DNA from: Symsagittifera roscoffensis
Lineage: Eukaryota; Xenacoelomorpha; Acoela; Convolutidae
DNA: 64,000 bases
Direction of reading: 5' to 3'
Assembly: GCF_963678635.1 (NCBI RefSeq)
Contig: NC_087062.1
Span: forward strand, 59,652,084 to 59,716,083
How positions within the stretch are numbered: position 1 is the first letter of the stretch; each line of letters starts with the position of its first letter. Position numbers and translations under genes: made by a program. The notes below the pieces were generated by a model that was not told the DNA's origin, ran no database searches, and saw nothing but the letters and a program-made list of their open reading frames with translations. This document shows positions 1 to 10,239 of this stretch, piece after piece.

Positions 1-680
1 ATAGGGAATAAGTGTAAAATTGAAAAAGCGAACACCCACTGTTTTGAGGAAACGTTTTTACTTGAGCAGATTTTGGAAAAAAGTTCTACAGTTTTCTCTC
101 GAGAGGTTTAGCACACATCGCGCTTAGGGTAATTTTCGACCTAAGTGGGGGGCTAGACCGAGAGGAGGTTAGCAGGGGGCTGGTTAAGTTAGAGGTTGGT
201 GGTTGAAGTTTGTAAAAAGGGGGGCTTTCTTATAGTAGCTACGCAACCATTATTAAGTTACATTAGAACAACTGAGTTGAAGACTCACAACAAGAGTAGC
301 AACGCGAAGGTACTCGGTAGTGAATTTGTTTTAAGGTAGGTAACCTGGCTGGATTGGGTGAGGGATCGCAAATAGACAGTTTTTGGATTCCAAAAGGTAA
401 AAACCCCATGAGACCGCTAGTAAGGGGTGAGAAAAAACGCGTGACAGTTAGGTAGCAAACATTTTTTTACGGTAAACGATCCTTGTCGATATTGGAGTTT
501 AGGTATACACGTTTTTTTTTGTTTTTGAAACTCTTCTCATTTGACCTTTACGGTTTTTGGGTTTGACTTTAACTGATTTTTTGGCAACTGCGATCTTAGA
601 TCAAGGTTAAAAGCAAATCGTATTTCGACTTTCTTTGGAAGTAGAAAACAAACGGAATTGGTACTGGAGGGTCTGGGAAA
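1..680. other. 5' leader or LTR remnant of the Ty3-type element; no gene seen
   Basis: This stretch shows no reading frame of note. It is G-rich in the first 350 bases and precedes the tandem repeats of the element leader. It could contain the end of a 5' LTR, but no matching copy is visible near 12,400-13,900, so this cannot be shown. Confidence 0.3.
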
Positions 681-1290
681 GAGTTTCAATAACTGGGTGA
701 GAGAAGTGGAAGCAAAAGAAGAGTCTTGTCGGCAGTCCTGGGATAGTGACAGAAGGGTCCTAGGACAGTACAGAAGGGTCCCAAGACCGTCCCTGAGGAT
801 TTCAACACTCCAGCGAAGGGTCCTAGGAGAGTAAAAAGGGTCACAAGACCGTCCCTGAGGGTTACAGCACTCGAGCGAATGATCCTAGGAGAACAGAAGG
901 GTCCCAGGACAGTACCGAGGTATCGTGGGACAGTACAGAAGGGTCTCAAAACCCTACCAGAGGTAACCAGAGTTCAAAGCTCAAACGCAGGGGTCCCAGG
1001 ACAGTATCAAAGTGTACTAGGACAATATCGAAGGGTCCCAGGACACTACCAAAAGGTAGCAACACTTGAGTGAAGGGTCCCAGGACTGTAACAAAATGTA
1101 CTAGGACAATATCGAAGGGTCCCAGGACACTACCAAAAGGTAGCAACACTTGAGCGAAGGGTCCCATGACTGTAACAAAGTGTACTAGGACAAGACTAAG
1201 GAGTCCCGGCACTGAGAGCGAAGGGTCTCAAGACCCTAGGGAAGGATCACAAAAAAAGCGAAGGGTCCCAAGACCCAACCAAAAGATCAA
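680..1290 (+). repeat. 42-bp tandem repeats (84-bp higher-order unit) in the retrotransposon leader
   Basis: The block GAAGGGTCCCAGGAC recurs with starts at 1030, 1072, 1114 and 1156, exactly 42 bases apart. Two alternating 42-bp versions make an 84-bp higher-order unit. More diverged copies extend left to about 680 and right to about 1290. Because 42 is divisible by three, several frames on both strands stay open and give artificial repetitive proteins; I treat these as shadows. The location upstream of gag suggests a leader or promoter function such as repeated factor-binding sites, but that is inference. Confidence 0.85.
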
Positions 1291-1470
1291 AAGACCTGAT
1301 CAACGGGTCATATTACTTAGTTTACGTTTACAACTCTAAGAGAGACAAATTCGATTGGGTTTTTTTAAATAGTTGATTAGAAAATTTTTCTTATAATTTC
1401 AAATATATTTTATTTTAGGAACTTGTATATAAACTAGAATTGCAGATGAAGAAAATTATTTACAAAAATC

Positions 1471-1911
1471 ATGAAGAAAACAAGAACATCTCTAACAGAA
1501 AAGAGAGGGATAGGATTTAAGCAAAATCAAACCTCGTGCCAACGGAAATTAACACCATCAAATCCGAAAGTAATGAGAAAGAATTTTTCAGTGATTATGG
1601 TCAATACAAGAAGCATAAAGGAACAGAAGGCCAAGGAGAAAGCCACGGAAGAACCGACTGTACCGGCTAGAGAAACCGATCTTGAGACACCAGATCAAAG
1701 TTTTGACGGGGCAGAAAGAAAGACGACGGAATCAACACCAATGCCAAATGTAGAAGAACAAGAGAAGAAAACAACAGAGTCCTCACCAACAGGAAATGTA
1801 GACGAAAGCACAAACAACACGCCGGAAACGATAAAAGACGATTTTTCTCAAACAAAAAGAACAGCGTTCACAGAGAGGGTTGCAGCGATGGTCGAAATGA
1901 AACCAAAATAG
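1471..1911 (+). pseudogene. Hydrophilic reading frame upstream of gag (Ty3-type element)
   Basis: This is a 146-codon open frame on the sense strand of the element. It is lysine-, threonine- and glutamate-rich, with low-complexity acidic stretches and two similar TTES-containing repeats, and no recognised domain. Coding-like sequence in other frames continues from about 1912 to 2560, rich in Lys and Glu with coiled-coil character, but is interrupted by stops. It probably represents the N-terminal part of the gag protein. No motif proves this. Confidence 0.45.
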
Positions 1912-2639
1912 AAAGAGGAGGTAATAGCAGCGACCGAGAAAGGCAAAACGTTTGGAACAGTTTCCGCTATAACAAGAGAAGCTAAAAAAGACAAAAAGCA
2001 GGTCACACAAGAAGCAACGGCCAACCAGACAAACAAACCATGGAATCAAAAACAATTTCAGTTGAGCCGGGCGACTTGATGGCAAAGTTGGAACAAATCG
2101 GCAGAAAGCTGAAATGCAGCGAGGAAGACCGTTAAGAGCTGAAAAAGGAAGTGCGACACAATAAGAATGAGAACCTAGACAACTATGTCCTGGCAAGGGC
2201 GACCGAAGAAAAGCTGCAGCAGATGGTGGACAAAGTATAAACGACCGACAAAGAGCGAGAGAAACATATCAAGATAGATATGCAGGAAATGAAGAAAAGA
2301 TATGAGACCGTCAGTGACAAATTGTGGAATCTAGAAACCAGAATGGACACAAGGATTAAGGAACAAGCAGAAAGTTCTGGAGCCATACAGTCGAAATTGG
2401 ATGTACTCTTGATACATTCAATAGCCCAAGATAAATTAGTGGTGGAAAAACCATCCTGAACTAGAGTCGACTTCGTGGAACCACAACAAAAGAAACGGGA
2501 ATCTATACCGTTACCCCGGATTGATAGCACCATGGCGTCAGGAGGGACAAGGACTGCTATAAAGGGGGAGCCTCAAAGTCAACGAGGACGTCAGAGGACT
2601 CAGGAACACATACGGGTGTACCACCGGACGCCATGACGT

Positions 2640-3333
2640 GGTCCAGTACCTGGGAAATGATGAACAGGACGCTTGAAGCATTCGAAACAAGGAACACAGA
2701 CTTAAGTGACAGAGGCAGTGGCAAATCCCGGAAAATCTTCAAAAAACCTAAGGATTTCAAGGACGGTAAGATAGTTGCATTGATACCTGGGTTGAGGTAA
2801 TGAGACTACATCTAGAACAAGACAAATTGAACGATGAGAGGCAGGCGGCCTGCACGGCGATACTAAGCAACCTAGAGGGAACAGCACTAAAGTTTGTGGT
2901 GGCGAATAATGAAGAGAAGCGTGAAACTGCAGACAAGATCTTCGCGATACTGTTGAATCGATTTGGATAGGGTATGAAGGGTCATCAGACGATGACGAGG
3001 TTCGAAAAAAGAACACAAAGAGATCACGAGTCGATTGATCGTTTTCTGAATGATCTTGAAAGCTTGAGGCAGAGAAGCGATTCAGAGGAATCGACCAATA
3101 GAAGAAACTTTAGCATCGTTTCAAAGTTTATCGACGGAGTGAGGAGTGATGACTTAAGAACCATGTTGGCAACATATTACCCGCTATCGAAGGATAATGC
3201 ACCAACACCAGAGGAGATGAGGCAAAAGTCAAGGGAGTATATGTTATTGAAACCAAAGAAGTACTCGTTCTCAGGAAACAGAAGTATGCAAGAAGGGAAG
3301 CCAACAGCAAAGGTCGTCATGGTACAAACCTAG
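2640..3333 (+). pseudogene. Gag capsid-like domain, frameshifted
   Basis: The segment from about 2640 encodes, across one frame change near 2770, a helical polypeptide that looks like the Retrotrans_gag capsid domain: a W-V-E-V-M-R-L-H-L start, an AILSNLEGTALKF helix, then RDHESIDRFLNDLESLRQR and a Lys-rich end. A stop at about 2968 separates the first half from the 119-codon frame at 2974-3333. In the family this protein forms the virus-like particle. The order relative to the zinc knuckle just downstream supports the call. Confidence 0.65.
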
Positions 3334-3339
3334 AGACGA

Positions 3340-3420
3340 CAAGGGCAAACAGAGATCATGCGCAAACTGTGGATCAGCGGACCATCACGTAGCGAATTTT
3401 ACAACACACAAGCAAGGTAT
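3340..3420 (+). pseudogene. Nucleocapsid zinc knuckle with the last Cys replaced
   Basis: In the frame shifted from the capsid frame the DNA reads CANCGSADHHVANF, which matches the CCHC spacing C-x2-C-x4-H-x4-C except that the final position is Phe. A single base change explains the loss. Such knuckles bind the element RNA during packaging. The feature confirms the gag-pol order and shows decay. Confidence 0.6.
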
Positions 3421-3446
3421 GAAAGCCGTAGCACAGGTCAAAGATG

Positions 3447-3931
3447 CCGTGGGGCTGAAACAAGAGGTCCACTAGTGATAAATTATGAGAAAGCAGCTGC
3501 AGAGGCTATCAACAGAGTGAAGCAAGACTTGGCGACCAAAGAAATCGAGCATCGGTCACAACATGAGAAAGAGAAACAAAATATGAACGAGGCACTCTTG
3601 ACGACGAGGCCGGAAACATCTATTCAAGGCAAAAAAAACGTGTTATATTTTTTGCCTTGAAACTGACGGGCTGCTTCGCGTTGCAGCGTGACGAAACTCG
3701 TGCTGTTCTTCCATTAACGGAGAGTAGATTGTTAGGAACACATGAAAACAAATGCAAAGACCGTGGGGCTGAGACAAGAGGTCCATTAGTGATAAATTAT
3801 GAGAAAGCAGCTGCAGAGGCTATCAACAGAGTGAAGCAAGACTTGGCGACCAAAGAAATCGAGCATCGGTTACAACATGAGAAAGAGAAACAAAATATGA
3901 ATGAGGCACTCTTGACGACGGGGCCAGAAAC
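3447..3931 (+). repeat. 171-bp direct duplication (3447-3617 and 3761-3931) with a unique spacer
   Basis: The two arms are offset by 314 bases and differ at only a few positions. Both encode the same Lys/Glu-rich segment (NYEKAAAEAINRVKQD). The spacer from 3618 to 3760 is not repeated and contains a stem-loop. The pattern could come from template switching during reverse transcription, or from a 314-bp tandem duplication followed by divergence. The near identity shows a recent origin compared with the overall decay. Confidence 0.85.
3623..3661. repeat. 14-bp-arm inverted repeat (stem-loop) in the duplication spacer
   Basis: TTCAAGGCAAAAAA at 3623-3636 is the perfect reverse complement of TTTTTTGCCTTGAA at 3648-3661, leaving an 11-base loop. 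It lies at the junction between the first duplication arm and the unique spacer. It may be a small insertion or a recombination hotspot. Confidence 0.75.
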
Positions 3932-4399
3932 AGAGGCCGGAGGAAACTTGATTAACATGAGTAATTGCAATACCTTGAAGATGATGACCGGCAAACCATT
4001 TGGCATCACAAAGATTATTGGAGCGAGAATCATGTCAATAATCACAGTGGGCGGTCATCAAGTAACGAGGAACATGAGTGAACCGAGTGATCAAACGTTA
4101 ATGCACTTTGAAGTATATGCGGATTACTTGAGAACAATAACACCACAAACCCCTTCTACAGCACTGAGAGCATTACTGAGGAGAAGTGGTGAATCAATTC
4201 GAATAGACAACAGGTACACGGAAGCCTAGGGTCTGCATGAGGTCATGTTGAACAGAGATGGAATAAACATCTATACAAAGACGATGATTACAAGTGACGA
4301 GGATCTAGCTGGGTTAATCTATGTTGGCAGAGAAGAACTAAAAGTGAGATCCATTGGGCACTGTGCTATGACGGAAGAGGATGCCATGCATTTGTGAAC

Positions 4400-5110
4400 G
4401 AAAGCAGACGTATCTGCACACGTATTGGACATACGCGGAAGGAAGACGCAACTGCGTGGGTTGTTGAGCACGGGAGCCGTCTTGAGTGTAATACCTATTG
4501 AAACTTGGAGAAAAATGGGATTCGGAAAAGACGATTAATTGACTCAAAAATACGGCTGTCAGCAGCAAACAAAGGGGCGCTTTGGGTTCCGGGTAGGACA
4601 CCAACAATAGCCGTAAACCTGGGGGAACGAAATTTGTGGATGAGCTTTCTGGTGGTGGAGAATCTAGATGAGTCTGACCAATTCTTTTTAGGCAGAGATT
4701 GCATCAGGAATTTCGATGTAACTATTGATCTTAACAATGCGATGTTCAGGATTTGGAACCCGGAAAGGAGGTACGTAATTAAACCAATAAATTTGATAGT
4801 GGCGAATGAAAATAAAGATCCAGTTTTTTTGAGTAGCAGGGTAAGTCTGAAAATGAATGAGGCGGCAATAGTAAGTTTTCGGATGAAAAACTATAATGAG
4901 CTAAGTGACAATAAACAGGTATGTATAGTACCGAACCCAAACAGTCAAAGTGCTGTTATTTTAGGAAGATCCTTCTGGATAACCAAGAGTGGCCTCTGCT
5001 TCCAAGTCTTGTTGAAAACTCTTGACGTACTAATCACAACCACCCAGAGGGGGAGGAAGCTGGGATACGCACTGCCCGTGAAAACCAGATATGAAATGAC
5101 TCAAATGTGA
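4400..5110 (+). pseudogene. Retropepsin-like aspartic protease region, catalytic motif altered
   Basis: The frame around 4460-4520 reads LLSTGAVLSVIP, which resembles the hydrophobic-D-T/S-G-A active site of retroviral-type proteases, but the catalytic Asp position is Ser. The 201-codon frame 4505-5110 continues with a beta-rich segment ending in FLGRDCIRNFDVTID, which fits the conserved LG-x-D-hydrophobic segment late in the fold. The protease normally cuts the gag-pol polyprotein. The Ser and the frame change at about 4500 suggest an inactive enzyme. Confidence 0.6.
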
Positions 5111-5235
5111 AAGAAAATGAAGTTATTGATTACCCGAATCATTGGGATAAAGTTTTTATCTTGAGAAGTTTGAAGAAAACAAAATGCTCATCAGGTCTTG
5201 TGAAGTGACTCAAGTCAGAGACAGACAATGGACTT

Positions 5236-6160
5236 TTGAGCTGTTCAAATTTTTCAGAAAGACCCACTCTAGGGGAATTAGAAATGGATGAACCAGTATT
5301 AGAAATTGAACACTTGAGGGGAAAAGTAACAGACGAACAGCTCGAAGCCATCAAGGATGTACTAGATAGGAATCAGGATGTTTTTACGAGAAATAAGGCA
5401 GACACTGGATGCTGCTACTTCGTTGAACATGAAATAGAGCTATAAGAGTCGGCGGTACCGCACAGGGAGGAGGCGGAGCGTGTTGCCCCAAACAAATCGG
5501 TTGAAAAACGATGGAGACCCTACTAGAGCATGACATGATAGAACCATATAAATCACCGTGGGCGTGTGGAGTAGTGATGGCTAAAAAGAAACGAGACCAA
5601 TTTAGGTTTTGTTGTGACTTTCGATGTCTGAACTCCGTCACGGTGAAGAATGCCTATCCAATACCTAGGATAGATGAGAGTCTTTCAAAATTAGGTTTCG
5701 CCAAATTTTTTACACTCTTGATCTAGGGTCGGCTTTTTGGCAGGTACCACTGAGGAATCAGGGCAGGGACAAGACTGGTTTTGCATGCGAGCTGGGATTG
5801 TTTCACGGGAAGAGGATGCCCTTTGGCCTTTGCAATGCGACAGCCACCTTCCAACGACTGATGGCACAGGCGCTGACAAGCGTTACGAAGAAATACGGCA
5901 ATTTAGTAATGTGCTACGAAGATGACGTGGTGATTGCAACACCTACCCTGGAGGACCGCATTGAACGACTGGACGAGGTGTTCGCTTGCATGAAGGGAGC
6001 AGGACTGAAATGCAAGCCATCAAAGTGTGAGATTCTCAGGGACTCGATTAAATACCTGGGGAGAATGGTGGACAAACATGGCATTAGATCAGACTCGGAC
6101 GCTGTAGAGGCAGTGCTGACTCGGAAATCACCAAAAACAGAACATCAGTTGATGAGCTTT
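5236..6160 (+). pseudogene. Reverse transcriptase (Ty3/gypsy type), frameshifted
   Basis: Sense frames in order give the linker (5236-5445), fingers (5511-5726: IEPYKSPWACGVVMAKKK, then FCCDFRCLNSVT and YPIPRID) and palm (from about 5720 in another frame: LDLGSAFWQVPL, then MPFGLCNATATFQRLM and CYEDDVVIATPTLEDR). The catalytic aspartates in the LDLG and EDD motifs are present. The frame changes near 5450 and 5705 prevent continuous translation. The thumb continues to LKCKPSKCEIL and the connection to RNase H. Position 2 of the usual Y-x-D-D box is Glu here. Confidence 0.85.
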
Positions 6161-6161
6161 C

Positions 6162-6735
6162 TTGGGTTTCGCAAACTACTACAAGGAGTTCATCAAGCGC
6201 TATGCGGACAAAGTATCTCCAATGCAACAACTCATGAGGCACAAGGGAAAGAAATTCACGTGGAACAACGCGGCTGAAGAGTCATTTCAGAGAATAAAAA
6301 AAGAACTGTGTGAAGCACCTGTCCTAGGCATGCCGACAGGGAAAGGGATGTACGTGCTGGATACCGATGCATCGGTAGTAGCGATCTCGGGCATACTCCA
6401 TCAAGAACAAGAGTGGAACGCAAAAAACAGTGTTGAGACCGATCGCCTACGTGAGCAAAGTCTTGAGTGATACGGAAATGAAGTGCGGAGCATCAAAAGC
6501 GGAGGTAATTGCGGTCGTCACTTTTGTGGAAAAATTCAGATTATACCTGGGTAGCGAACCATTCAAGCTGCAGGTTGACAACAGAGCACACAGCTGGTTG
6601 AAAACGTACTCAATAGACCAGAGTTACATCGGGAGATGGAAAGTGCGGTTGGATGATTACAACATGATCATTGAAGACAGAACTAGGGACAATTATCAAA
6701 ATGCTGAGAGCTTGAGCAAGAAGACGGAATGCTAG
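6162..6735 (+). pseudogene. RNase H domain of the Ty3-type pol
   Basis: The frame at 6162-6470 gives the RT connection (KFTWNNAAEESFQRIKKEL) and the first RNase H aspartate in VLDTDASVVAISGIL. After a frame change near 6430 the product continues at 6430-6735 with ARPIAYVSK-like and VTFVEKFRLYLG segments and QVDNRAHSWLKTY, ending in NYQNAESLSKK. In this family the domain removes the RNA strand of RNA-DNA hybrids. Order, spacing and motifs are typical. Confidence 0.8.
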
Positions 6736-6807
6736 GAGAGACATGAGCAAAGGGAGGCTGATAGACCGGGGATCATAGATAGGTTTTTTTTATGGAGAAG
6801 TAAACAT

Positions 6808-7767
6808 ATGACACCCTACTACTCACAGTCAGGAAAATTGATAAAGGACCACCCCGAATTACCAATTGAACATGAGGCGAAAGAAATTCTCAAAAGAAGT
6901 TTGAAGATGCCAATGGAAAAAATTCTCAAGTCCAAGATAGTGAGGGAAACGCTGAAAGCAAAAAGCTATGACCTCGACGAAGTGGAAACAGGAAAGGTAA
7001 CGGTAGGAGAGGATCTAAGGAAACTACTCGAGAGACAAGCGGATGACAAACTTGTGGTCCCAGAAAGTGGTAAAGACAAACCGGAAGTCACCATCTTGAA
7101 AAGAGGGGAATTGAAACATGACGGGGACTTGATTAAGAGCAAGGAGGTTGTGCGGCCTCTAAACGAGAGAATCCCGGAAGAAGTACTCAGGCGGACGACG
7201 ATACGAAATAAGAGAGTGACGTTCAAGGAGGAAGGTGAACATCTGTGACCAGATCAAGAGTCTGGGGAGTGGCCGCAACGAGGAAGAGATGGCGAGGAAG
7301 AAAAATTGTCCGGGGAGTCGGAAGAATGGGATGATGGTTCGGAGGAGAGTGACGATGAGCAGGCCAGTCTCTGCACAAAACTGGCTGACCAAAAAATGAG
7401 GTACTACGATGGGGAGTTGCAAACAGATCCGTCGTCAGGAACCTACAACCTGGAACATGATGACGCCTATGGAGGGGAATAGCTTGAAAAGATAAGAGTG
7501 TCAAGAAAACCATTGAGGGAGCTATCTTGCAATTTGAACATCAGAAGGAATCTAATACCAGAGGACGACAGAGAGATCTTGAGAAGGATCGTTTGTGTGA
7601 AGCTCAAAGACGACATCCACAACCCTGGTGAGCTGAACGGTCAAATGATGGCATTGACGGAGCACGTCAAAGCGAGGTACAGGCTGTCGGATCTGATAAG
7701 AGCACAGAAGAATGATAAAATGACGAGTAACCTTGCGAAATGGATTCGGACGGGAGTAAAAGAGTAA
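6808..7767 (+). pseudogene. Lys/Glu-rich linker between RNase H and integrase
   Basis: Two sense frames (6808-7248, 146 codons; 7498-7767, 89 codons) and the acidic stretch between them encode hydrophilic, mostly helical sequence with no recognised domain. The second frame contains DDREILRRIVCVKLKDDI. It lies where gypsy elements carry the region before the integrase zinc finger, but is longer than usual. It looks coding because stops are rare in the sense strand for its length. Confidence 0.45.
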
Positions 7768-7789
7768 GGAGACCTGGAAGAAGATAGTT

Positions 7790-8499
7790 ACAAGATCTTC
7801 AGCCAGTTCTACAAGGAGAGAGAGGAATTACTCTATCACACAGCTGATGGCGTAGTAGCCTCTAGGAGAAAGGACGAAGAAAAAGTTCTAAACAAGCATA
7901 AACTCATCATACTACCTCAGCTTTACCAAACAGAAGTTATGTTCAGATCGCATGACCAAATGGGACATCAGGGGATAGACAAAGTACAACAACGAATACT
8001 ACACAGATTTGATTGGCCAGAGCTGAGGAAGGCTTGTAAAAGATGGGTGAACGCCTGTCTGTCGTGCTTGCAGGTGAAGGTTCCTAGGAAAATGAAGTTT
8101 TTTCTTAAGCCTGTGGAAAGCTCGGAGTTTAACGAGGTCGTGCAGATAGACCATCAAACGATCTGCATGACTGACTCGGGATATAACCAGATACTAGTAA
8201 TTATAGATCATTTCACGAAACTGGCAGAAGCGGCACCATGTCAGACGGCATGGGTGGAAGAAACTTGTGATCACTCAATAACGCACTGGAAATCACGAGA
8301 TGGTTGTCCGATGAACTTCAAATGTGATAATGGGAAAGCCTTCGCTGGGAAAGCACTGATGAGACAACGGAGGAAGTATGATGAAAAGATTTTTCAGGCA
8401 AAGCCATATGCTGTGGGACAATATGTCTGGGTGTTCCAGAATGTCATATCTCCGGAAGGGACAAAAAATCTACTAAAACATGGAGAGGGCCGTTCATGA
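7790..8499 (+). pseudogene. Integrase: H2C2 zinc finger and truncated DDE core
   Basis: The frame 7939-8499 begins with FRSHDQMGHQGIDKVQQRI and CKRWVNACLSCLQ, the H2C2 zinc-binding domain. The catalytic core follows, with the first Asp in VVQIDHQTI and the second in FKCDNGKAF. Directly after this the sequence jumps to RKYDEKIFQAKPYAVGQYVWVF, which matches the segment normally found well downstream, so the third catalytic residue (Glu) and roughly 100 residues around it appear to be missing. In the family integrase joins the cDNA to the genome. This copy cannot be catalytic. Confidence 0.8.
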
Positions 8500-8615
8500 T
8501 AACGGAAGTGCACCAACTGGGACGGTACTATCGCTTGAGTACAGGGCGTGCGGCGCACTACTAGAATCTGAATCCTCGCGTCCCATCACTGGAAGACTGG
8601 TGCGTACCACAAAAG

Positions 8616-9320
8616 ATGATGGAAGGAATCGAGCATCTACTGGTAGAGCCAGCATGTGAGGTAAACGATAAAGGCACCAGAGAGAAGAATGATGGCGACG
8701 GGAACGTGAGAATGGATGACAACGAAAAGATCGAAATAGATTCGGACGAAGGGTCCTTCGCCGAAGAGGATTGGAATGACCCCGAGCAAAACGAGGTACC
8801 AAAATGGACGGATCAAGACCTACAAAAAGAGAACAGAAGAGGTGCGCGCAAGAAAACAGGCATGAGATACAACGGGTATGGTGATGACTTCCTGATCAAC
8901 AAGATACAGTCTGACAAGATAGTAGAAGAGTTGGTGAACGTGGGTGAGCTGGTAGCCAATGTGGAATGGCAGATCACAAGCGACAGTGAGCACTCCTTGC
9001 AAGAAGAGCACGCCACGCCACAAAGAGAATTAGAACTAGAACAAGGCGAAATTGAAAGAAGGGAAAACACAAACCTGCGGATACTCGAATGGATGCTCAA
9101 CCTGGAAGCGGACGAGAAGGAAGCACAAAGCATTCAACAAGTCGACGTATCTGCGAACAAATATGTGAAATCAGAGAACCCGTTATTCGGCTGGACAGCC
9201 GCTGACCGGCAACTGGAAAAACCACAGGATAACTTGAGCCACGTACCATCGACGGGGACATCGATAAATATTTTTGTCCGGGGATCGAGGGAAGGACTTA
9301 CCCACCCCAAAAAAAATTGA
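8616..9320 (+). pseudogene. Acidic 234-codon ORF after integrase, function unknown
   Basis: This open frame begins about 120 bases after the integrase frame and has the same A/G-rich composition, so it belongs to the element. It is strongly acidic, with clusters such as EIDSDEGSFAEEDWNDPEQ, and contains a basic patch (KENRRGARKKTG). There is no signal peptide and no membrane segment, so it does not look like an envelope protein. It could be the C-terminal tail of pol or a separate accessory protein. I do not recognise it. Confidence 0.45.
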
Positions 9321-9329
9321 TGATAAAGA

Positions 9330-10230
9330 AGCTCAGGGAAGTGAGAGAGACCAACGGCCTGGAGCTGGACCAGGAGGGGGCTGAGCCTATCATCGGAAGA
9401 AATTTCAAGACGAGTTTGAAATTCCGCGTGAGTAGATGTCCGGAAAGAATGGATTTCGACTCAACACCCGGACACTGGGAAGCAAGTGACCAGTGACCCT
9501 CTTGAGAGAGGTGCGACGAAGAACACCGCTCGTCCTTGGTGGATAGCTCTGGAGACCACAAGTGAGCTGGAGAATTGCCTGAAAGGACTTGATCGCGGAG
9601 TATCCCGGAAGCGTCGGAATTGGGCCACCCAACAAAAGGCTGGAGTTAATCAACTAGAGTTGCAGAGCGAGCTGGGGCGAACTTGTGCAAGGTTGCTGCA
9701 GAAGTATTTTGAAGATGCAATGAGAGCATCCTCGTCGGCATCATCATTAAGGGCCAATCCTTTTGTCAGGACAGCGGGACAGTTGCTGCTGTTTTCATGG
9801 AGCCTGGCGGGAGTAGCATCAGAAGCGTTGACTTCATCCAAACTCAGACCGGGCGATACGGGTATGCGCGTGTAGCAAATGTTGGTGCAACACATTGCTC
9901 GAGATAACTCGGGATTGAGTCTAGCGAGGAGGAAAGACGCCACCTTTTTCTTGAGATGGATAATGTCAGTGACACCACCGTCTAGACGTGCCATCAAAAC
10001 GCGATAGGAAGTAAAACGATGAAAAGGAGAGTCGCCACCGTCATCCTGAATGTGTACCAGAGTACTGGGATCGCCAAGGGGGGTGGCTCAAGGCAGTCTC
10101 TAGAGAACCACTGAAAGCTTGATGAAATAAGGAGGTTCTCCAACAAGAAATTCGGCGAGGAACACGATGTACATCGCAACCTCGATCTGATAGAATATTA
10201 CTCGAGGCACACGAAACGGAACGGGCAGAA
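9330..10230 (+). pseudogene. Decayed accessory region of the Ty3-type element
   Basis: A 129-codon frame at 9486-9875 is the only long sense frame. It contains a C-terminal half rich in Ala, Ser and Leu but no recognised motif. The DNA keeps the element composition. The rest is interrupted by stops, and nothing else can be assigned. Confidence 0.3.
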
Positions 10231-10239
10231 TATCAAAAT

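Noticed and set aside
686-1212. Proteins of 64-88 residues on both strands made of VLGPF-like or GPRTVPRYRGT-like repeats
   Set aside because: They are produced by the 42-bp tandem repeat, whose length is a multiple of three; they have no start context and no domain.
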